64,000 bases of DNA from Engraulis encrasicolus (GCF_034702125.1 NC_085861.1:55973363-56037362); one strand, 5' to 3'; positions 11,991-28,163 are shown, counted from the first letter of the stretch. Numbers and translations: made by a program. The notes: a model not told the origin generated them from the sequence alone.

Positions 11991-14000
11991 CAGCGTGCCA
12001 CAGGAACCCCAGGAAAAAAAACATTCTAAGTACCTTTTCTTGTGATTTCACTGGAATTCTACAGCTTTTTCAAAAGAATTAATTTCCGTTATAAAATCAA
12101 TTCATTTTTTTAATAGACCTGTTCATGTTCAAAACTAAATCATGAACACACAGTGAATTGTACACAGTGAATTGTATTTTTTTTTTCAAAGATTTATATA
12201 TATTTTTAAATAATTTCCCCAGCCGCAAATAGTGTCCTATTTTGTATTTTCCATTTGCCCTCCTTGTTTGAGTACAAATTTTGTTGCAACTCAAAACCTT
12301 TGACTCAGCTTTTTTTCCCCCTCAGCATTGCCACATTATAAAATAATGTCTATGGAGCCTTGCACCAAATAGTGTCATTAAGATTTCATGAGGGAGCTAT
12401 CCAAAGCTCCATCTATTTAGAATAGAGCGATCACTGCTGCCTGTTATCTCTCCGAAAGCCCCAGGTTGAAAATGGTAATCACAGCACTTAACACCAGCGC
12501 ACATATGGAGGCAAAATGGAAATGCCAACAGCACCTCAACTATAAAGAAAATCAAATTGAAATATTAATCTGCTGATTAATATAACATTATGAGAACCCA
12601 TTCCCTTTGTTGTTTAACAACAAAGAGCTGCAAAATAAGCAAGTGCCTACTAGGTAAGAGGTTTAAAGAGGTCCCAGTGAGGTGCTGAAATCCCTCTCAC
12701 ACATAATTAGCCAGAATAATGTATGGACTTCAACTGCTGAGATTTGATATTGGTGTTTGTGTGGGTTTTTTCCCCCCATTATTATCCTTCTAATAATGTG
12801 TTAACTAATTATGTTTTAAATATAAGAATAAAGGCTTAAATAAAAAGTCACTTATATGGATTTTCTGATCCTTTGTTTACCAAAGACAGTTCCCATACAG
12901 CTGATGGCTACATTTCCAACGTTCTGCAGATTTTATTCAGTAATCATTATTGGACCAGAGGTACTGCACGAACTAGGCCATTTAGTTAAGTTCAATACAA
13001 CGTCAAATATTTGGTGCAGTAGATCAATATTTGATTTATTGTTACTTAGATTAATATATTGAATATGATTCTTATAATCAGGGCCTCTTTGATACCCTGA
13101 ATCAGGTTATGCTGATGTATCATTCTATTGCTTCCATGTTAGATGTCCTCACTGGACTTTGTTGGTGAAACAATATTATAACGGTTTAATGCCCAAACAA
13201 TATGAATATCATGTATTGAATACATAGACGTAACACCACACATTTTATTGCATTGGTCTTAATGGCGCCATGTAAGATCGCTACTTTTGAACATGATCCC
13301 AATTCAAGTACATTTCAATACGATTCATTATGTCAGAAACTGTGGTGTTAATATTTTTTTACTTGGTATGAAAAAAATGGTTTCCCTTGCAAGGCATTGC
13401 ATTATGTATGATGTCTAAGACGAGTGCATCTTTCATTGTGATTTAAATGATGGCAAACTATGTAGCCTTAAAGGAACATTCATCATTGAGGGAAGAAGCC
13501 GGTGCAGATGTTGTTGCAAGTAAATGACTGTTCCCTCGTAGGGGAAGAATCTTCAGCTAGAAGTGGGTCTTTTCATCAGCCAATATATTTCAAATGAGAT
13601 TAATTGCAACACTCAAGTTTTGGGTCCTTTTTACAAGACTGAAGGGTTTTTTTGCATTCTAAAACTGAGATAAAATGCAAATGATTTGGTATTCTTGGCA
13701 CCAAACATATGCCACACACAATGGCAGCGAACCTGCATGCCGCCGCTGACAGAACCAGCTGGGAGCTCATGGGATTATGGTTTTGGTAAAAGAAAGTTTT
13801 ACAATCATTTTAGAAATCATCTCCAATTGATATATATTGTGTTTGGGCTCTTTTAAAACGTACATTTCCCCCAGGAACCTGCTACATTTGTCTTACAGAA
13901 TATACACATAATGGACGTTTTTTAAAATCCAAAATCATGGCAGTATTTAATGATAACACACATGTAAAAATACAATAAAAATAGTGTACAGTGTTTGTTT
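11991..14000. other. AT-rich non-coding stretch
   Basis: No gene, RNA or clear repeat recognised. Local A/T runs only. Confidence 0.5.
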
Positions 14001-14002
14001 GT

Positions 14003-14006
<4 letters not shown>

Positions 14007-14074
<68 letters not shown>
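14007..14074 (+). repeat. (CT)n microsatellite
   Basis: Uninterrupted ct dinucleotides over about 68 bases. Confidence 0.98.
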
Positions 14075-14079
<5 letters not shown>

Positions 14080-17000
14080 TAAGAGACTCAGCGTGCTGGA
14101 GGTCTGAGCCTGATAAAAAAAAATTGCCCTTTATAGGCTTTCTCAATGGATTTTGGTACTTTGGGCCATACTCAAAATAAGATTTAGCAACATCTTGAAA
14201 TTTGTCCGGAATCCAAGATGGCCACTAAAAAAAATAAAAGATCATCAAGAGGTTACCTAAAATTGGCCCTCTGTGAAGAAGTTGTCAAAAGTGATTGGTG
14301 ATTCAATACATGTAATGGGGATCCAAATCTGGGTCCCCTATACCTGGCCCCGGGACAACTGACCCCTTTGTCCACCTGTCAGCTTCCCTGTCTAGGGATA
14401 TAGATAAGAAAAAATACAGCGTGCAAAACTGTATTGCTTTTGTTGTATTATCGTATTCTATATTCTAAGATAAAAAATGTTTTAAACCTGCGCTCTGAAA
14501 TTAACTCTGAAATAAATGCTGTCTGGTCATATTAGAAGCTTAGAAGGACTTAGTAATTGCAGTGTGTGTGTGTGTTTGTGTGTGCGTGCGTGCGTGCGTG
14601 TGTACCCCACCATCTACAGCCATAAGGGAAATCAATTTATTCTCAACTTCCGCTGGTCTCCAAAAGGGGTGTTCACCTGACGTGAAAATATGGGCTTGAA
14701 TCATCTACCTTTTCCACTGTCTCTGGTATAAGGCGCCACATTCGGCAGCCATCCAGGATTTGCACAATGAAAGCAATGGTTAATGATTGTAAGCCACAGA
14801 GTTGTCACCATGAAATACAGAATTAGGCCAAAATAAATAAATAAATAAATAAACAAACACATTTTTTTGGGGGAAAAATTCTCACAGAGGACCAACACAG
14901 GCAGTCTTCAAACAGCCTCCCCACTCACTAGTCGAGCCATGCCTGCAGTTCACCTAGGGACGCTGGCGAGTGGAGTCTCTCGTAATACCCTTAGAATCTC
15001 TCTGGGACCAAATTATAATAGGATATGGGTGGCCATTTTGAAAATCTCACTTCCTGAGCAACTTGATGACGCACAGAGGCGAAACACGTTGTTTGCTCTG
15101 AGTACATGAGCAAAAAGTCAAGAATGTGTGTGGTAAACTTCTTTCTTTTGAAGTATTGAACACTCCTGCGCTTACCAGCACAGAGACTGTGCATGGATCT
15201 TTGAACTGTTGCAATAACAAAATACTCTCATTTGCAAAACATCTGATTCTTACATTACATGGCGAACAGTACAAAGAAATCACATCAGCAGCCAAGACTG
15301 AACAGTTGGGACAGAGGCAATATAAGACAGCAAATATTGAATAAGACACAAAAAAACCAAACAACAAAAAAACAAAGAGGAAAACCCTTAACAGTTAGCC
15401 TAATTATATTAACCGATGAGATGATTTTATATGAAAATAGTGTTAATTCCTGTCTTGAATATGATTTCGACAGCTCAAATGGTAGGTGTGTGCTTCATCT
15501 TTTCCTTTTGTGCTTACAGTGTGACAAGTCTGGACCACAAGCCTGCCATTTTATCACCTGGTTGTCCTTATGATGGAGCTAAACAGTTAGAACATAGAGA
15601 ATGCAATTTGGCCTTATTAGGCCAATAATTGAAGGCCTCCCTCCAACATATAATGCCTGAGTGGCTTCTTATGCTGTTTAAAACCCACATATCATTCAGC
15701 ATTATATTTAAGTCTACAGATGAGTGAGAAGAGTTTAACCAATGCATTACTGCACCCCCACACCATCATAGAAGCTGAGTTTTTAACTGCTAAAACCAGT
15801 TGAATGGTCCATTTCACCCTTTCACAGAATGAGCAATACTCTATTACTTAAAAAAAAAGATTGAAATTGTTTGACTTTTGCAACCAAAGGACAGTTTCCC
15901 ATGTCTTCTGGGGCTATATCAACTGAGATTAGGTTGCCTATAAATGAATGTTAACTCTTCATCATTTGTACACATGAAGCATTCTTAATATGGTCAAGTT
16001 TTCACTAGCTTTAATTGTTGGAATGCCAGAGTAAGACTGCAGTCAATATGTATTTAATGTTCTCATGAACTTAGGCTATACACCATGATTTTAATGACAG
16101 AAATATGTCAAAGATATTATACACACAGTCATGGTAATTCACTGGAAATTCAATACTTAATAATAACTAAGTAGGGCCTAATTATTGCCTCTACAGTACA
16201 TCTTTAATGCTGAGTGACTCAGCTTCTATGTGATGCTCTTATCTCACAAGAAATGCCAACTACAGACATGTACTTTGTGTTTTAAAAATATACAAACTAC
16301 CTCTATAACACTAGTTTTTTTGCCCTGGGAGGTTGTGTGCCGTTATCCTGCCACAGATAACATGCCATGATGTGCACTAGTTTGACAATAAACTCTTCTA
16401 TCTGTTGATGGTTTGCTAGTGCGACCTCAGTTTGTTTACGGTATGTTTGTCTTGTACATGTGGTTGTTGTATGGTAAATATGGCATAAACTCAAATTATT
16501 GTCACCCAACCCAAATACTGTATGACTCAACAAATTAAACATTTCTGCACACATAAAGCTCCCCAGTGTCACGTTAATGCATGCTATGTATGTATGCATC
16601 TTCCCCTTTGCCACTGTGTGTTGTGTACACACCCCAAACATATATTTTCCTGTATTGTTTTTGCACTTACTCATCGCGAGAGAAAATGTGAAAATTGAAA
16701 AGAGGAGGCTGGTGTGACAGGACTAATTAGGTGGGGGCAAATGGAGTCACACTCCTCACTCACAACAAAACACATTTGAACCTTCAATTACACTCTGCAG
16801 CAGAAACGCAATTAAAAAACCACCAGCCAGCCAGCCAGCCAGTGCATGGCCTGATGTGGAAGGTAAGAACCTGGAGCTGGAGCTTAGCTGTGACTGTAAG
16901 AAGGCCCCATGGGCATGCGGGTAGGGGATGGCAACACTGATCTTCTAGCTGGTAATTACAATTGATCATTTGCTGAGGTGAAATGGGCTTTGTTATTTTT

Positions 17001-17905
17001 GTCTACACACATCTCAGCAAGTGCAAGTGTGTTCAAGAATTACTACACGGGCCTACCAGGCCTTGGTCCAAGGGCCCAAGATGCAATGGGGCCCTGAAGC
17101 CCAAGCCTTTATATTTTCTTTTTCATATGGTGTTAAGAAACACACTTTTAACAACTGTATTTTCAACATTTCTCGGGGGACAAACATCCGAACCCACCCC
17201 CACCCCCAACAACATTAGGTATCTGACATCTGGCCCTAAATCCTGAATGTTATTGTAACCAGTAGCACCCATGGAGGGGGCTTTTTTCTTTTCTGGCCCA
17301 GGGGCCCATGGAGCCTACCCATCCCTGACCGTGTTAACAGTATTGTTGAAGCTTGTGTTGTTTACTTGTCCTTGTTCTATGAGCTGCAATGGTAGGATTT
17401 GGTCCTGATATTGTTTCTGTGGGTTGAACTCCCCCCCCCCCTCCTTTTTTTTGATTACTTGAGTTGTTCAGTTAAAATGTGAATATGGCAGTGTGCAAAA
17501 GGAAAAGAAGGAAAGAAAATGAACGAAAATTGCATGGAAGATAAAAAAGCTCAAGGCAAAAGAAGCCTTGTCAAAAGAAGCCATTTTCTAAAAGTGTTCC
17601 TCTTTAAATGTTATTGTTTTTTGTATTAAATCTTTGTCATTCGTGTAAAATAATACAGCTGTTGTTTTGTCTGACCTTTTCCAATGTGTTTGCATGTCCT
17701 TCTTTTAAAACGGGTCTACATCAGGAACCACAGGTCACTTGCTCAGGATGTAATACACATAATTGGGTTTTTTTAAACACAGTAGTATGAACAGAATATC
17801 CTTAACTAGGTACAGTGGTGTGGTCTGTGTAAATATGTAAACTAGAAACTGTAAAAAGTATCTCTGTTCATATTTATATCACAGAAACTTCCTTTGTTTT
17901 TTTCC
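14075..17905. other. Non-coding stretch
   Basis: No supported gene. Small items: a GT/GCGT run at 14562-14601, an (AAAT)n run near 14831-14851, and at 17030-17330 a block rich in ggccc words resembling a worn DNA-element end (gggcccatggagcctaccca). Short open frames here match nothing I know. Confidence 0.5.
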
Positions 17906-17908
17906 ACA

Positions 17909-18092
<184 letters not shown>

Positions 18093-18169
18093 AAATGTGC
18101 GTGAAATTGAACCTCGTGTGTGCATACAGTACATACAGTTTTTGCCTACTGATGTTTTACTATTTTGCA

Positions 18170-18890
18170 CACTTAACATGTTCACATCACCAATATGTAA
18201 ACATTAAACAATGATGAATGTTTTATGGGGTAATTAACAACTCCAGTTGGTAAGATGGTGTTCCTTTCTGAACTCTTGGATCCACCATCACTGTCTTCTA
18301 AGGGTAATTTTAATGTGATAGCACTCTTAGAAATGTTCACCACTACATCATGCTTCCTCCATTTGTGGATAATGGCTCTCAACATGGTTTGCCGATGCCC
18401 CAATGATTTGGAAATATCTTTGTAGCCTTTTGCAGTCTGAGACATGTCAATTATTTTTATTATAATCTGCTCATGAATGTTGATGGATCACAGTGTGGCG
18501 TCATGGGTTAGATACGGCCTACTACACATTGCAAACAGGTTCTATTCAAATTATATCTTGGTTTGAAAGGCCTGGTAGCAGCCAGACTTGGGCAGCTGTG
18601 AAATATTACTCAGTTGTCCAAAATCACATGATTAGTCGCAGATACCTCCTCATTTAACAAGGGGGGCGATTACTTTTTCACACAGGCTCATGCATGTTTT
18701 ATAGCATTATTCTCTTAACAAATTAAATAATCACTAAAAAGCTGCATTTTATGTTTGCTTGGGTCATCCTTGTTTAATATTTACATTTGTTTGGTGATCT
18801 GAAAATGTTAAGTGTGCCAAATGTGCAAAAATGTTTGAAAAAAAAAAGTAAGGGGGGGAGAATATCTGTACGGCACTGTGTGTATATGTA
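18170..18890 (-). pseudogene. Tc1/mariner-like element relic with transposase helix-turn-helix
   Basis: Minus-strand reading from 18445: MSQTAKGYKDISKSLGHRQT then MLRAIIHKWRKHDVVVN, the paired-like HTH at the N-terminus of Tc1 transposases. The rest of the transposase is missing. The 18600-18890 part carries the familiar end sequence (gcgattactttttcacacag; tttggtgatctgaaaatgtt). Confidence 0.72.
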
Positions 18891-19264
18891 TGTGTGCATA
18901 TAGAGCAGCAAATTCTGAGCCCTTTGTGTAACTTGCAATACCTGGCCAAATCCCATTCGGAGGCCAGGTAGGCCTAACAAACAGTCAATAGCAACAGTCT
19001 ACAGCTCTGGAAATATGGATCCCTGTGAGTAACCCCTTGTGTGCCATATGAAGGCTCTTGGAAATTCTTAATTCGTAGGAATTCTAAATGTTAACCTTCA
19101 CTATTAACTTTGAAATGTTGGCTGTTGAAGGCTGGTTCCTCACAACCGCAACAATATATCCATCCAAACCACAGCCTACAAACAATTTTTCTGTCAAGAG
19201 ATGACAGTTTTAAGTGAGCCAATGGCCTCATGCTGTTGATGCTGTTGAGCTCCTCCTCCCTATC

Positions 19265-21186
<1,922 letters not shown>

Positions 21187-21852
21187 TTGCCTAAATCATT
21201 ATCTCCAGTAAAACACACAGGTGATGTTGAGTTAGGAAGGTAATTTGATCTATCCAAAAGGCAAAGAGGAATTACACTCACTTTCAAAGATAGTCATATA
21301 TGTAATAATACTGCAGGTCATTACCCTGCCTAGAAAAAAGACTCATAGATCTGGTCATGAGGATGATAAATGTTTCTGAGGTAAATTTAGGTTGACATGC
21401 ATTTATAACCCCATGCTTCCTGAAATAGCCTTGATAAGAAATAAAGCAACGGGTAATGTGAAGAATATGCTCATTTGTCCCATTTACTACTTTTTTTTCT
21501 TGGGCAGTTGATTTGTCTGATGCTTTTAATATAAACCCATTGCTTTGCACTCACATTCCCTGCTGTCACAATGAATTTGCTTTTATGCAGCCCAGAAGGG
21601 AACGGGTATTCACTGAAAGACGTGTAAGACTTACCATAGGCTATGTAATTAATACAATCCAAAATGTAAAAAATATAAACAAGGACTCTGATGAAGACGC
21701 TATGTCAAAATGTTAGTCTAATGGCACTGGAAATAAACAAAATAACTAAATAGACATCCGTGTGGCAACAGATTTCTCCTGTTTTTATTAAAAATATATA
21801 TAAACAGTTCTAAAGTGTAGATCATGGCTTTTGCAATAGGTAAACCACTGAG

Positions 21853-22148
21853 AACGCAACGGTAACACTTATTTTAGGGATACATCTATTAGCACTAATA
21901 CATACAATGTGCCTGCATAAGTAACTTATAAGGCATGTACAAAGCAAAATCAAACATTTGCTAGGCATGTATTCGCAAATGTCTTGTTCATGCACAATAA
22001 GGGATTTATTACCAATTTAACCTAAGTAAGGGTCTAGTAGGCCTTAGCGTTTGCTTAGTACATGCCTTACAAGTTACTTATGCAGGCATTAACATTGTAT
22101 GTATTAGTGCTTAGATGTATCCCTAAAATAAAGTGTTACCAACGCAAC
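21853..22148. mobile_element. hAT-type MITE with 8-bp target duplication
   Basis: Element 21861-22140 begins ggtaacacttattttaggga and ends with its inverse (tccctaaaataaagtgttacc). The arms stay complementary for about 80 bases. Direct aacgcaac flanks it at 21853-21860 and 22141-22148: an exact 8-bp duplication, as made by hAT transposases. Confidence 0.9.
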
Positions 22149-22149
22149 T

Positions 22150-24000
22150 TAAAAAAAGTCTTCAATTTTTGAATGTTCGATGCCTTACAACCTCTTATTA
22201 TTAGTGGTATGTGATGAGCATTTAGTCACCCTGCTTTCATGGTGCTGTGGCATTTATGTTGCAGAGATCAGCACTGATCAGATGAGTGAAATGGCTGTAG
22301 TGCAGCACTGAGGGGTGATGAATATATGCATCTAAAGAAGGAGAGGTTTTCTTTTTCTGTGTGTTGCCTTTAAAACAGATGGTTACTTGTGCATGCAGCG
22401 GAAGTGTGTGTAAAACTCGGTTTGCTTCCTATTCCGTGGCTGAGGTCCAACCGCGAGACTGGGGGTGTGAGAGGTATAGCGCAGTTTTGCCGTCTTCTGA
22501 TGCACTGTTGAACAGAAGGAGAACAAGCCAAGCATACTGTTACAGCAACATCCCTGCCAAACCTTGTGTTTTAGAAACCCAAATAGCCACTACAGAGGCC
22601 TACAATAGCAAAAAAAACCACACAAAAAACGTTGTCAGCGTCAACATGGTGTGAAAACAAAAGGTGTTTAGGCGACTTGTGGAAAACGTGCTTATTGGGG
22701 AGCTGTTCTTCTGTTTTGAAAAGAAAATGAAATGCATTGCCATGTAGCAGTGCTTCTGGTCTCTGGTTTGTGTGTAAATTAAATAAGAATTGTTGCTGGT
22801 TTGAAGGCAAAAGGCAGTGACACCAAATATGGATTTGCTTTTTTACACCTCCCTAAAACATAAGCAGACATTCCTTGTTTATATAATATGCTGCAGTTGT
22901 GGGAGTTATAAATACTGTTTATGTTACATGGACTTCAGTGTTAGCCAGGGAGAAACCACTGAAGACAGCTCTCTGTACAACTGTGTGAAGCGAGTGCAGA
23001 TAGCCTGCTTGCTTCAAATCCTATCTCCATTTGTAAAGCGACCTAGAGAAAGGCGCTATACAGTAATTATTATAATAACAAATATATATTTTTAAGATTG
23101 CCCCTAGTGGTCATGCCCTGCTTACCTTCCCTTCAAGTGAGCTACCAAAAAGCTGACAAAATATTAGTGGCAACGCGTTTCAGAACCATAAAACTCAGCT
23201 TGATTTACATGTCGCATGAGGGCAGAAGACTGCTGCAATATTGATCCAAATGGCAAATGCTCTTGTTTCCTTTGAAGGATGACATCTTCCATTGTGTTAA
23301 CCACATAACAGTGATTATTATGGGAAACATATAGCACAAAACAGATGTCAATATGAAACCCATCCACAATCTAACACTGCCTTCATTCCCGCAGCACCAC
23401 TCCAAGTCAAGGAGTCCCCCCCTTGACTTTGAACCTTTTTCACCTTGCTCTGAATGCCAATAAGAACTACCGAAGTCCTAAAAACTACCTAAAAGTTAGT
23501 GGTTTGCATTGGCACTGCCCTTACGAGTCAAATCGATTCAGTCCGATTCTACGATGCATTGCAATGTATTTCATTTCTACTAAAAGCACTTTTAATCAGT
23601 CATGAGCCAATACAAGCAGTGAGATACTGAACAACATTTTATTGGCTGTTGTATCAGTCCTGCAGTTTTCAATGCTTTGAAGTGCTTTAATTTAATTTAA
23701 CGTTAATTTGCTCCGGATATGCCCATGGAAATAACTTGAAGAAATATGCCGCATCGATTATGGCATTTCCTGAATCGGTTATTGAATTGTCCAGCCCCGC
23801 ATTGCGATGCATTGCCAAATCGATTATTGTTGACACCACTACTAAAAATGTGTTTGAAATTTCAAATTTCAAACCTACACACCATTACATCTTTCCCACT
23901 GCACACACCTAAAACATTGAATTTGTGTGAACATTTTCATTTGAGTGAAGATCAAGGTACTGCGACGACAGACACACGCTCACACAAACACTCCAGGTTC
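22150..24000. other. Non-coding stretch with a LINE/SINE tail
   Basis: About 22990-23092 reads gcttcaaatcctatctccat, then aaagcgacctagagaaaggc and gctatacagtaattatt, a frequent fish retroposon 3' end. No gene recognised. Confidence 0.5.
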
Positions 24001-24330
24001 TCTAGCTTTGCTGTTCTAGCTTCCTTTCTTCACCACCCTCTATCCTTCAGCTATCCTCTCCTCTCTCCCTCCCTCCCTCCCTGTACCCCATCTCGCCCCT
24101 CATGCCCACTTTCCTCTTTCGCTCCCTTCCCCCTTCTCACATACTCACACGTCTATTCTAGCTGTCCCTCCCACTCCCTTTCTTCCCTCATTATACTACC
24201 TACCACTCCTCCACCCCTCCTCCTTTTCATCCTCTCTTGCTCTCTACTCCCCTCATCTCTCCTCCACTCCCCCCACCCCCCTATTCCTTTTGTCTAGCGA
24301 ATTCTCTCCCCCATTTCCATTTCTCAAGGC
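24001..24330 (+). repeat. Polypyrimidine (C/T-rich) tract
   Basis: About 300 bases strongly biased to C and T (tccctccctccctccc and similar). The long open frame through it is compositional. Confidence 0.85.
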
Positions 24331-24479
24331 CACAGCAGCAGCATCCAGCCCTTTGTGTGGTTAGTTTACACACATTGGGGAGAGATGTTGAAAGTAGGAT
24401 TTTGGTATGTTGAGCTCAGTGCCAGTGTTGACACTGGCTGTCTGCGGGTAAAACCGGTCAAAAATGGGCATTGGGTGTG

Positions 24480-24850
24480 TTTTTCTGTAGATTTATGGCC
24501 ATATAGGAATCAATACAATTTGGTGTGAATTGGGCGGCATTTAGTGCCTCCAGGTGTTTTTTTAGCTTTTTTGGGGCTGGAAGTGATAAGACACATCTGG
24601 CAACCCTGCTTAGTGTTACTTTCCTTCCACACAACACATGTACCTTCAGTTTGAGCCTCAGCCTTATCCTGGGCAATTTGTGTAAACTGTAGGGTTCCCA
24701 CATGTCAGAATATAAGGGGATTTCAGTGAAGGCATCAGGGTTGCCATATGAGACTGATGATTTCCAGCCCAAAAAATGTACAAAACCCGCCTGGAAGCAA
24801 ATCCCACCCAATTCTATTTATTTCCAATCTATTTATGGCCAAAAATTAGC
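24480..24850. repeat. Inverted-repeat element
   Basis: 24480-24612 and 24737-24850 are diverged reverse complements (ctggcaaccct/agggttgccat; gggctggaagtg/atttccagccc; tttatggcc at both ends). No coding capacity. Confidence 0.6.
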
Positions 24851-26080
24851 CAAAAAGTGCCAAGTGAAATTTTATCCACAGACGGCCATCCTAAGTAGCC
24901 CAATTGGGCGGTCTTCCATTTTCTTATAATAGGCCTAAAGTGTACAGTTGACTGTGGAATATTCAAAAGCTAGGAAATTTCATGACTAGAATTATAGCAC
25001 AGGTGGCATCCTATGACAGTTCCACACTGGAATTCACTGAGAGCAGCCAGTTCTTTCATAAATGTTTGCACGAACAGTCTGCATGCCTAAATGCTTGATT
25101 TTATACACCCTTCTGATAATTTGGATGGGCAAGTGAATACCATATACTACACTATACACTAACCTGCCGATTCTCAAATCAGAGATTCTTGAGAATCCAA
25201 GTATTTTAGAGGAAGGTATTGGCTGTGCAGCAATGTATTGGAACAACCTCTCCATATTTAACTCTTTTCATAAAATAGGCTCTCACTTGTTTTTTTGTCA
25301 ACACTGTCAGTTTTGTGTATTAAAATGAAGAATTATTTTAATAGTTCATCAGCATTGTAGATACATATTGTGAACATGTCAACAAACATGTTAGCAATAA
25401 CAATTACTCCCATTGATGTTGGTGACTTTGGTGACACGACACCAATCTGATGGTGGTGAGAAGGGAGTATGTTCCACATGTGACTTAATTGTGCTGGTTA
25501 ATGAAATATTATAAGACATGTGATCCAAAAGTATACTCTAGCCTCCACTGAGAAACATTTGGAGGCTTTTTTGACACAACCATCAGACATATCAGGTGCT
25601 GACATCTGATGGAGATGACAAAAACCGCACTTCTGACGGAGATGACAAAAAATACTCTTTTACAGAATATGCATAGTTTGTTCACATTAGCCATTTTGCT
25701 TTCTCTCTGTTTTTAGGTACTCTATACCTATTCTCAAAAAGTATACATTAATTAACTTTAATTTGACATAATATAATCAAACAAAAGTGACGGCGGTGAC
25801 ATGGTAAGGTTGTGATCGCATAAGTGGCCAAATCAATTAAAAAATTAAGAGAAAATAATAAACTTACAGGAGCCTCAGTGATGGTGAAGCATGCAGAGGA
25901 GCTGAAGGTTTGAATCTGGGTCCTCAGTAATGTATATGATATTATGTAAGCCTGAATTGTATTGTTTTAAGAAATATCTGACAGTGGTGTCAAATATGTG
26001 TAATACATATTGAGCAATCAGAAAATAATATAGTAAATATTGTTCTAAACTTACTGTTTGCAGTTCTGAAGAACTATTCC
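24851..26080. other. Non-coding stretch
   Basis: AT-rich, nothing recognised beyond a local duplication of ctgatggagatgacaaaaa near 25607 and 25633. Confidence 0.5.
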
Positions 26081-26089
26081 AATATCTTT

Positions 26090-26700
26090 TTCCATGTAAA
26101 GCATTTTTGTTAAAAACGAAATTTTGCATGCCTAATTTACCACCGGCATTCTATTCTCCACTCAACTGTCATTCGTCAGAATTCAGCGTGAAAAGGTAGA
26201 CATGATTTAATCAACGGCATCTTATTCTCCACTCAGCCCTTATTCAGTGGAATTTCAGTGCACCAAAATTTGTAACGCCTCTTAATTACTATACAGCATT
26301 TACAGCATCTCTGCTCACCTGTCTCCAGTCAGAAATTTGCTTTCTTGTCCGCAGCCACCACCTCCCCGTTCGGCCCCCTTCCGCCGCTGTTGGATCGACC
26401 CGTCAGGTGTCTTGCCCTAGCTTCGACTCCAATTCACCTTGCTCCATTGCTTTCTGACCGTCATCGAACAGGGGGTGTCTGTTCAGACCTCGCACATCTA
26501 TGGACGCAGATACTGCCCGAGCTCTCAGTGACACCCCGTACTGCTGAGCTTGAGAATAGACCGGAGCATATAGACATTTCTCAGCCGTGGTAGTACTTCA
26601 GCACCACGGCCAGCGATCTTGCCCAATACGCAGCGTAATCTAACTATCTCAGCTTCTCGAGTGGTGAACCGCGTTGACCCCATGAAGCACTTTTGATTTC
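26090..26700 (-). repeat. Third, inverted copy of the 38.5-39.7 kb repeat
   Basis: Reverse complement resembles both copies at 38.5 and 39.3 kb: gggcaagatcgctggccgtg near 26605-26625, ctgagagctcgggcagtatc near 26515-26530, and gttaaaaacgaaattttgca near 26110. Identity is visibly lower than between the two 38-39 kb copies. Confidence 0.7.
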
Positions 26701-26744
26701 CAACAAAATTATCATTTTTATGAGTGGGACTTGTTTTTGTCAAA

Positions 26745-27236
26745 CTTTTAAGAATCAGTGACATATGAACTTGACTGCCATCCCATTTCTAAACCATAGG
26801 GTGAATAAGTTATCGGACCACTTTTTGCAAATATTAGTTTCAACTCATGGGAAGACTGTCCAAAAGGTTGAGGAGAGTGTGTTAATAGAATTTTTTTAAA
26901 TTCTTCCAAAACCTCATAGGTGAGGTCACACACTGATGAGGGAAGGACTGGCTCTCAGTCTCCGATCTAATTTATCCCAAAGGTGTTATATCGGGTTCAG
27001 ATTAGGACCCTGTACAGGTCAGTCAAGTTTATCCATACCAGACTTTGTCATCCATATCTTTATGGAACTTGCTTTGTGCACTGGTGCACAGTCAGTCATG
27101 TTAGAAGAAAAAGCGGGCCGCTCCAAAGTGTTCCTGCAAGGTTGGGAGCATGGCATTGTCCAAAATGTTTTGGTATCTTGAAGTATCCAAAGTTCCTTTC
27201 ACTGGAATTAAGGGACCGAGTCCAACTCCTGAAAAA
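26745..27236 (-). pseudogene. Tc1-like transposase fragment (catalytic region)
   Basis: Minus strand near 27230-27110 reads SGVGLGPLIPVKGTLDTSRY then QNILDNAMLPTLQEHFGAAR, the segment of Tc1-like transposases just before the second catalytic aspartate. Further down are stops and frame breaks. The expected QHDNAPVH motif is decayed (reads FFF-stop-HD). A SINE inserted at its upstream side. Confidence 0.78.
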
Positions 27237-27243
27237 GGTAACA

Positions 27244-27455
27244 CTTTAGAATACCAGTCCTGGTGGCCCTGCCGTGGCCAACCGGTGGGGCGCTCGCCTG
27301 CCATGCGGCTGACCCGGGTTCGATTCCCGGCCCGGGTCCTTTGCCGACCCCTCCCCATCTCTCTCCCCATTCGCTTCCTGTCCACCTCTCACACTGTCCT
27401 ATCAAATAAAGTAAAAAAAAGACCAAACAAAAAAAATCTTTAGAATACCAGTCCT
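27244..27455 (+). mobile_element. tRNA-derived SINE with perfect 18-bp target-site duplication
   Basis: Body 27262-27437 has a tRNA-like head (A-box-like GTGGCCAACCGGTGGGGCG, B-box GGGTTCGATTCCC), a C/T-rich middle and an A-rich tail (aaataaagtaaaaaaaagac). ctttagaataccagtcct stands on both sides, at 27244-27261 and 27438-27455. The exact duplication suggests a young insertion. Confidence 0.92.
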
Positions 27456-27901
27456 TTAAAAAAACTTTATTAACATTTTATTAACATATAATGCAATAAT
27501 TATAAGCAAACATTTTAAATGTTTGTATATGAGTAAGAACCAACCAACATTTTCACAGCGGAGTGGGAATCTACTCCTGCTGGAAGACTGTGATGTTTGT
27601 TTGTGTGCCGGACATATATCCAGTGGCTTCATCTTTCTGCTCTTTGGAGAACAAACTTCCAGGACAGGTTGTGTTAACATAGTATTTTTTACTTTTTTTA
27701 GAAATATTTGTCAATGTTTTGTTGCTTATTAGGTCATTATTTACAAAGTGTTTCTAAAGCTTTATAGCGACCGTTCCTAAGTATTTTGTGAATATTAATG
27801 AAAAGATCAAATTTGGCAATAGGCAGTACAGTTTCATTGAGCAGCATAGTTTCAAAACCTAGGGCAGTCTGAGAGTAGGTGCTTGAATGCAATTTACGTT
27901 T

Positions 27902-28163
27902 CTATAGTACAGTGTTTCTCAACCTTTTCTGAATAAATGTCCCCATGATCATCATAAGGCCCTCAACACCCCCTTGATCTCATCATGTAACTACCAACGA
28001 CCCCCTCCCCCTCCTTAATATTTTAAAATAAAATAACCCAACGCCCCCACAATTACAACTGAGCATCCCCCCTCTTTGCTGTATCCTTCTCAGTATCCCT
28101 GGTGGGCCCCCCAATCCCCCCTTGGGGGCTGTAGAAGCCCTGTTGAGAAACACTACTACAGTA
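27902..28163. mobile_element. hAT-type MITE (cagtgtttctcaacc ends)
   Basis: Element 27910-28155 has ends cagtgtttctcaacc and gttgagaaacacta. It is flanked by ctatagta (27902-27909) and ctacagta (28156-28163), 7 of 8 matching. No ORF. Confidence 0.82.

Noticed and set aside
23746..24297. 183-codon open frame
   Set aside because: Runs through a C/T-rich tract; Ser/Pro/Leu composition only, no domain.
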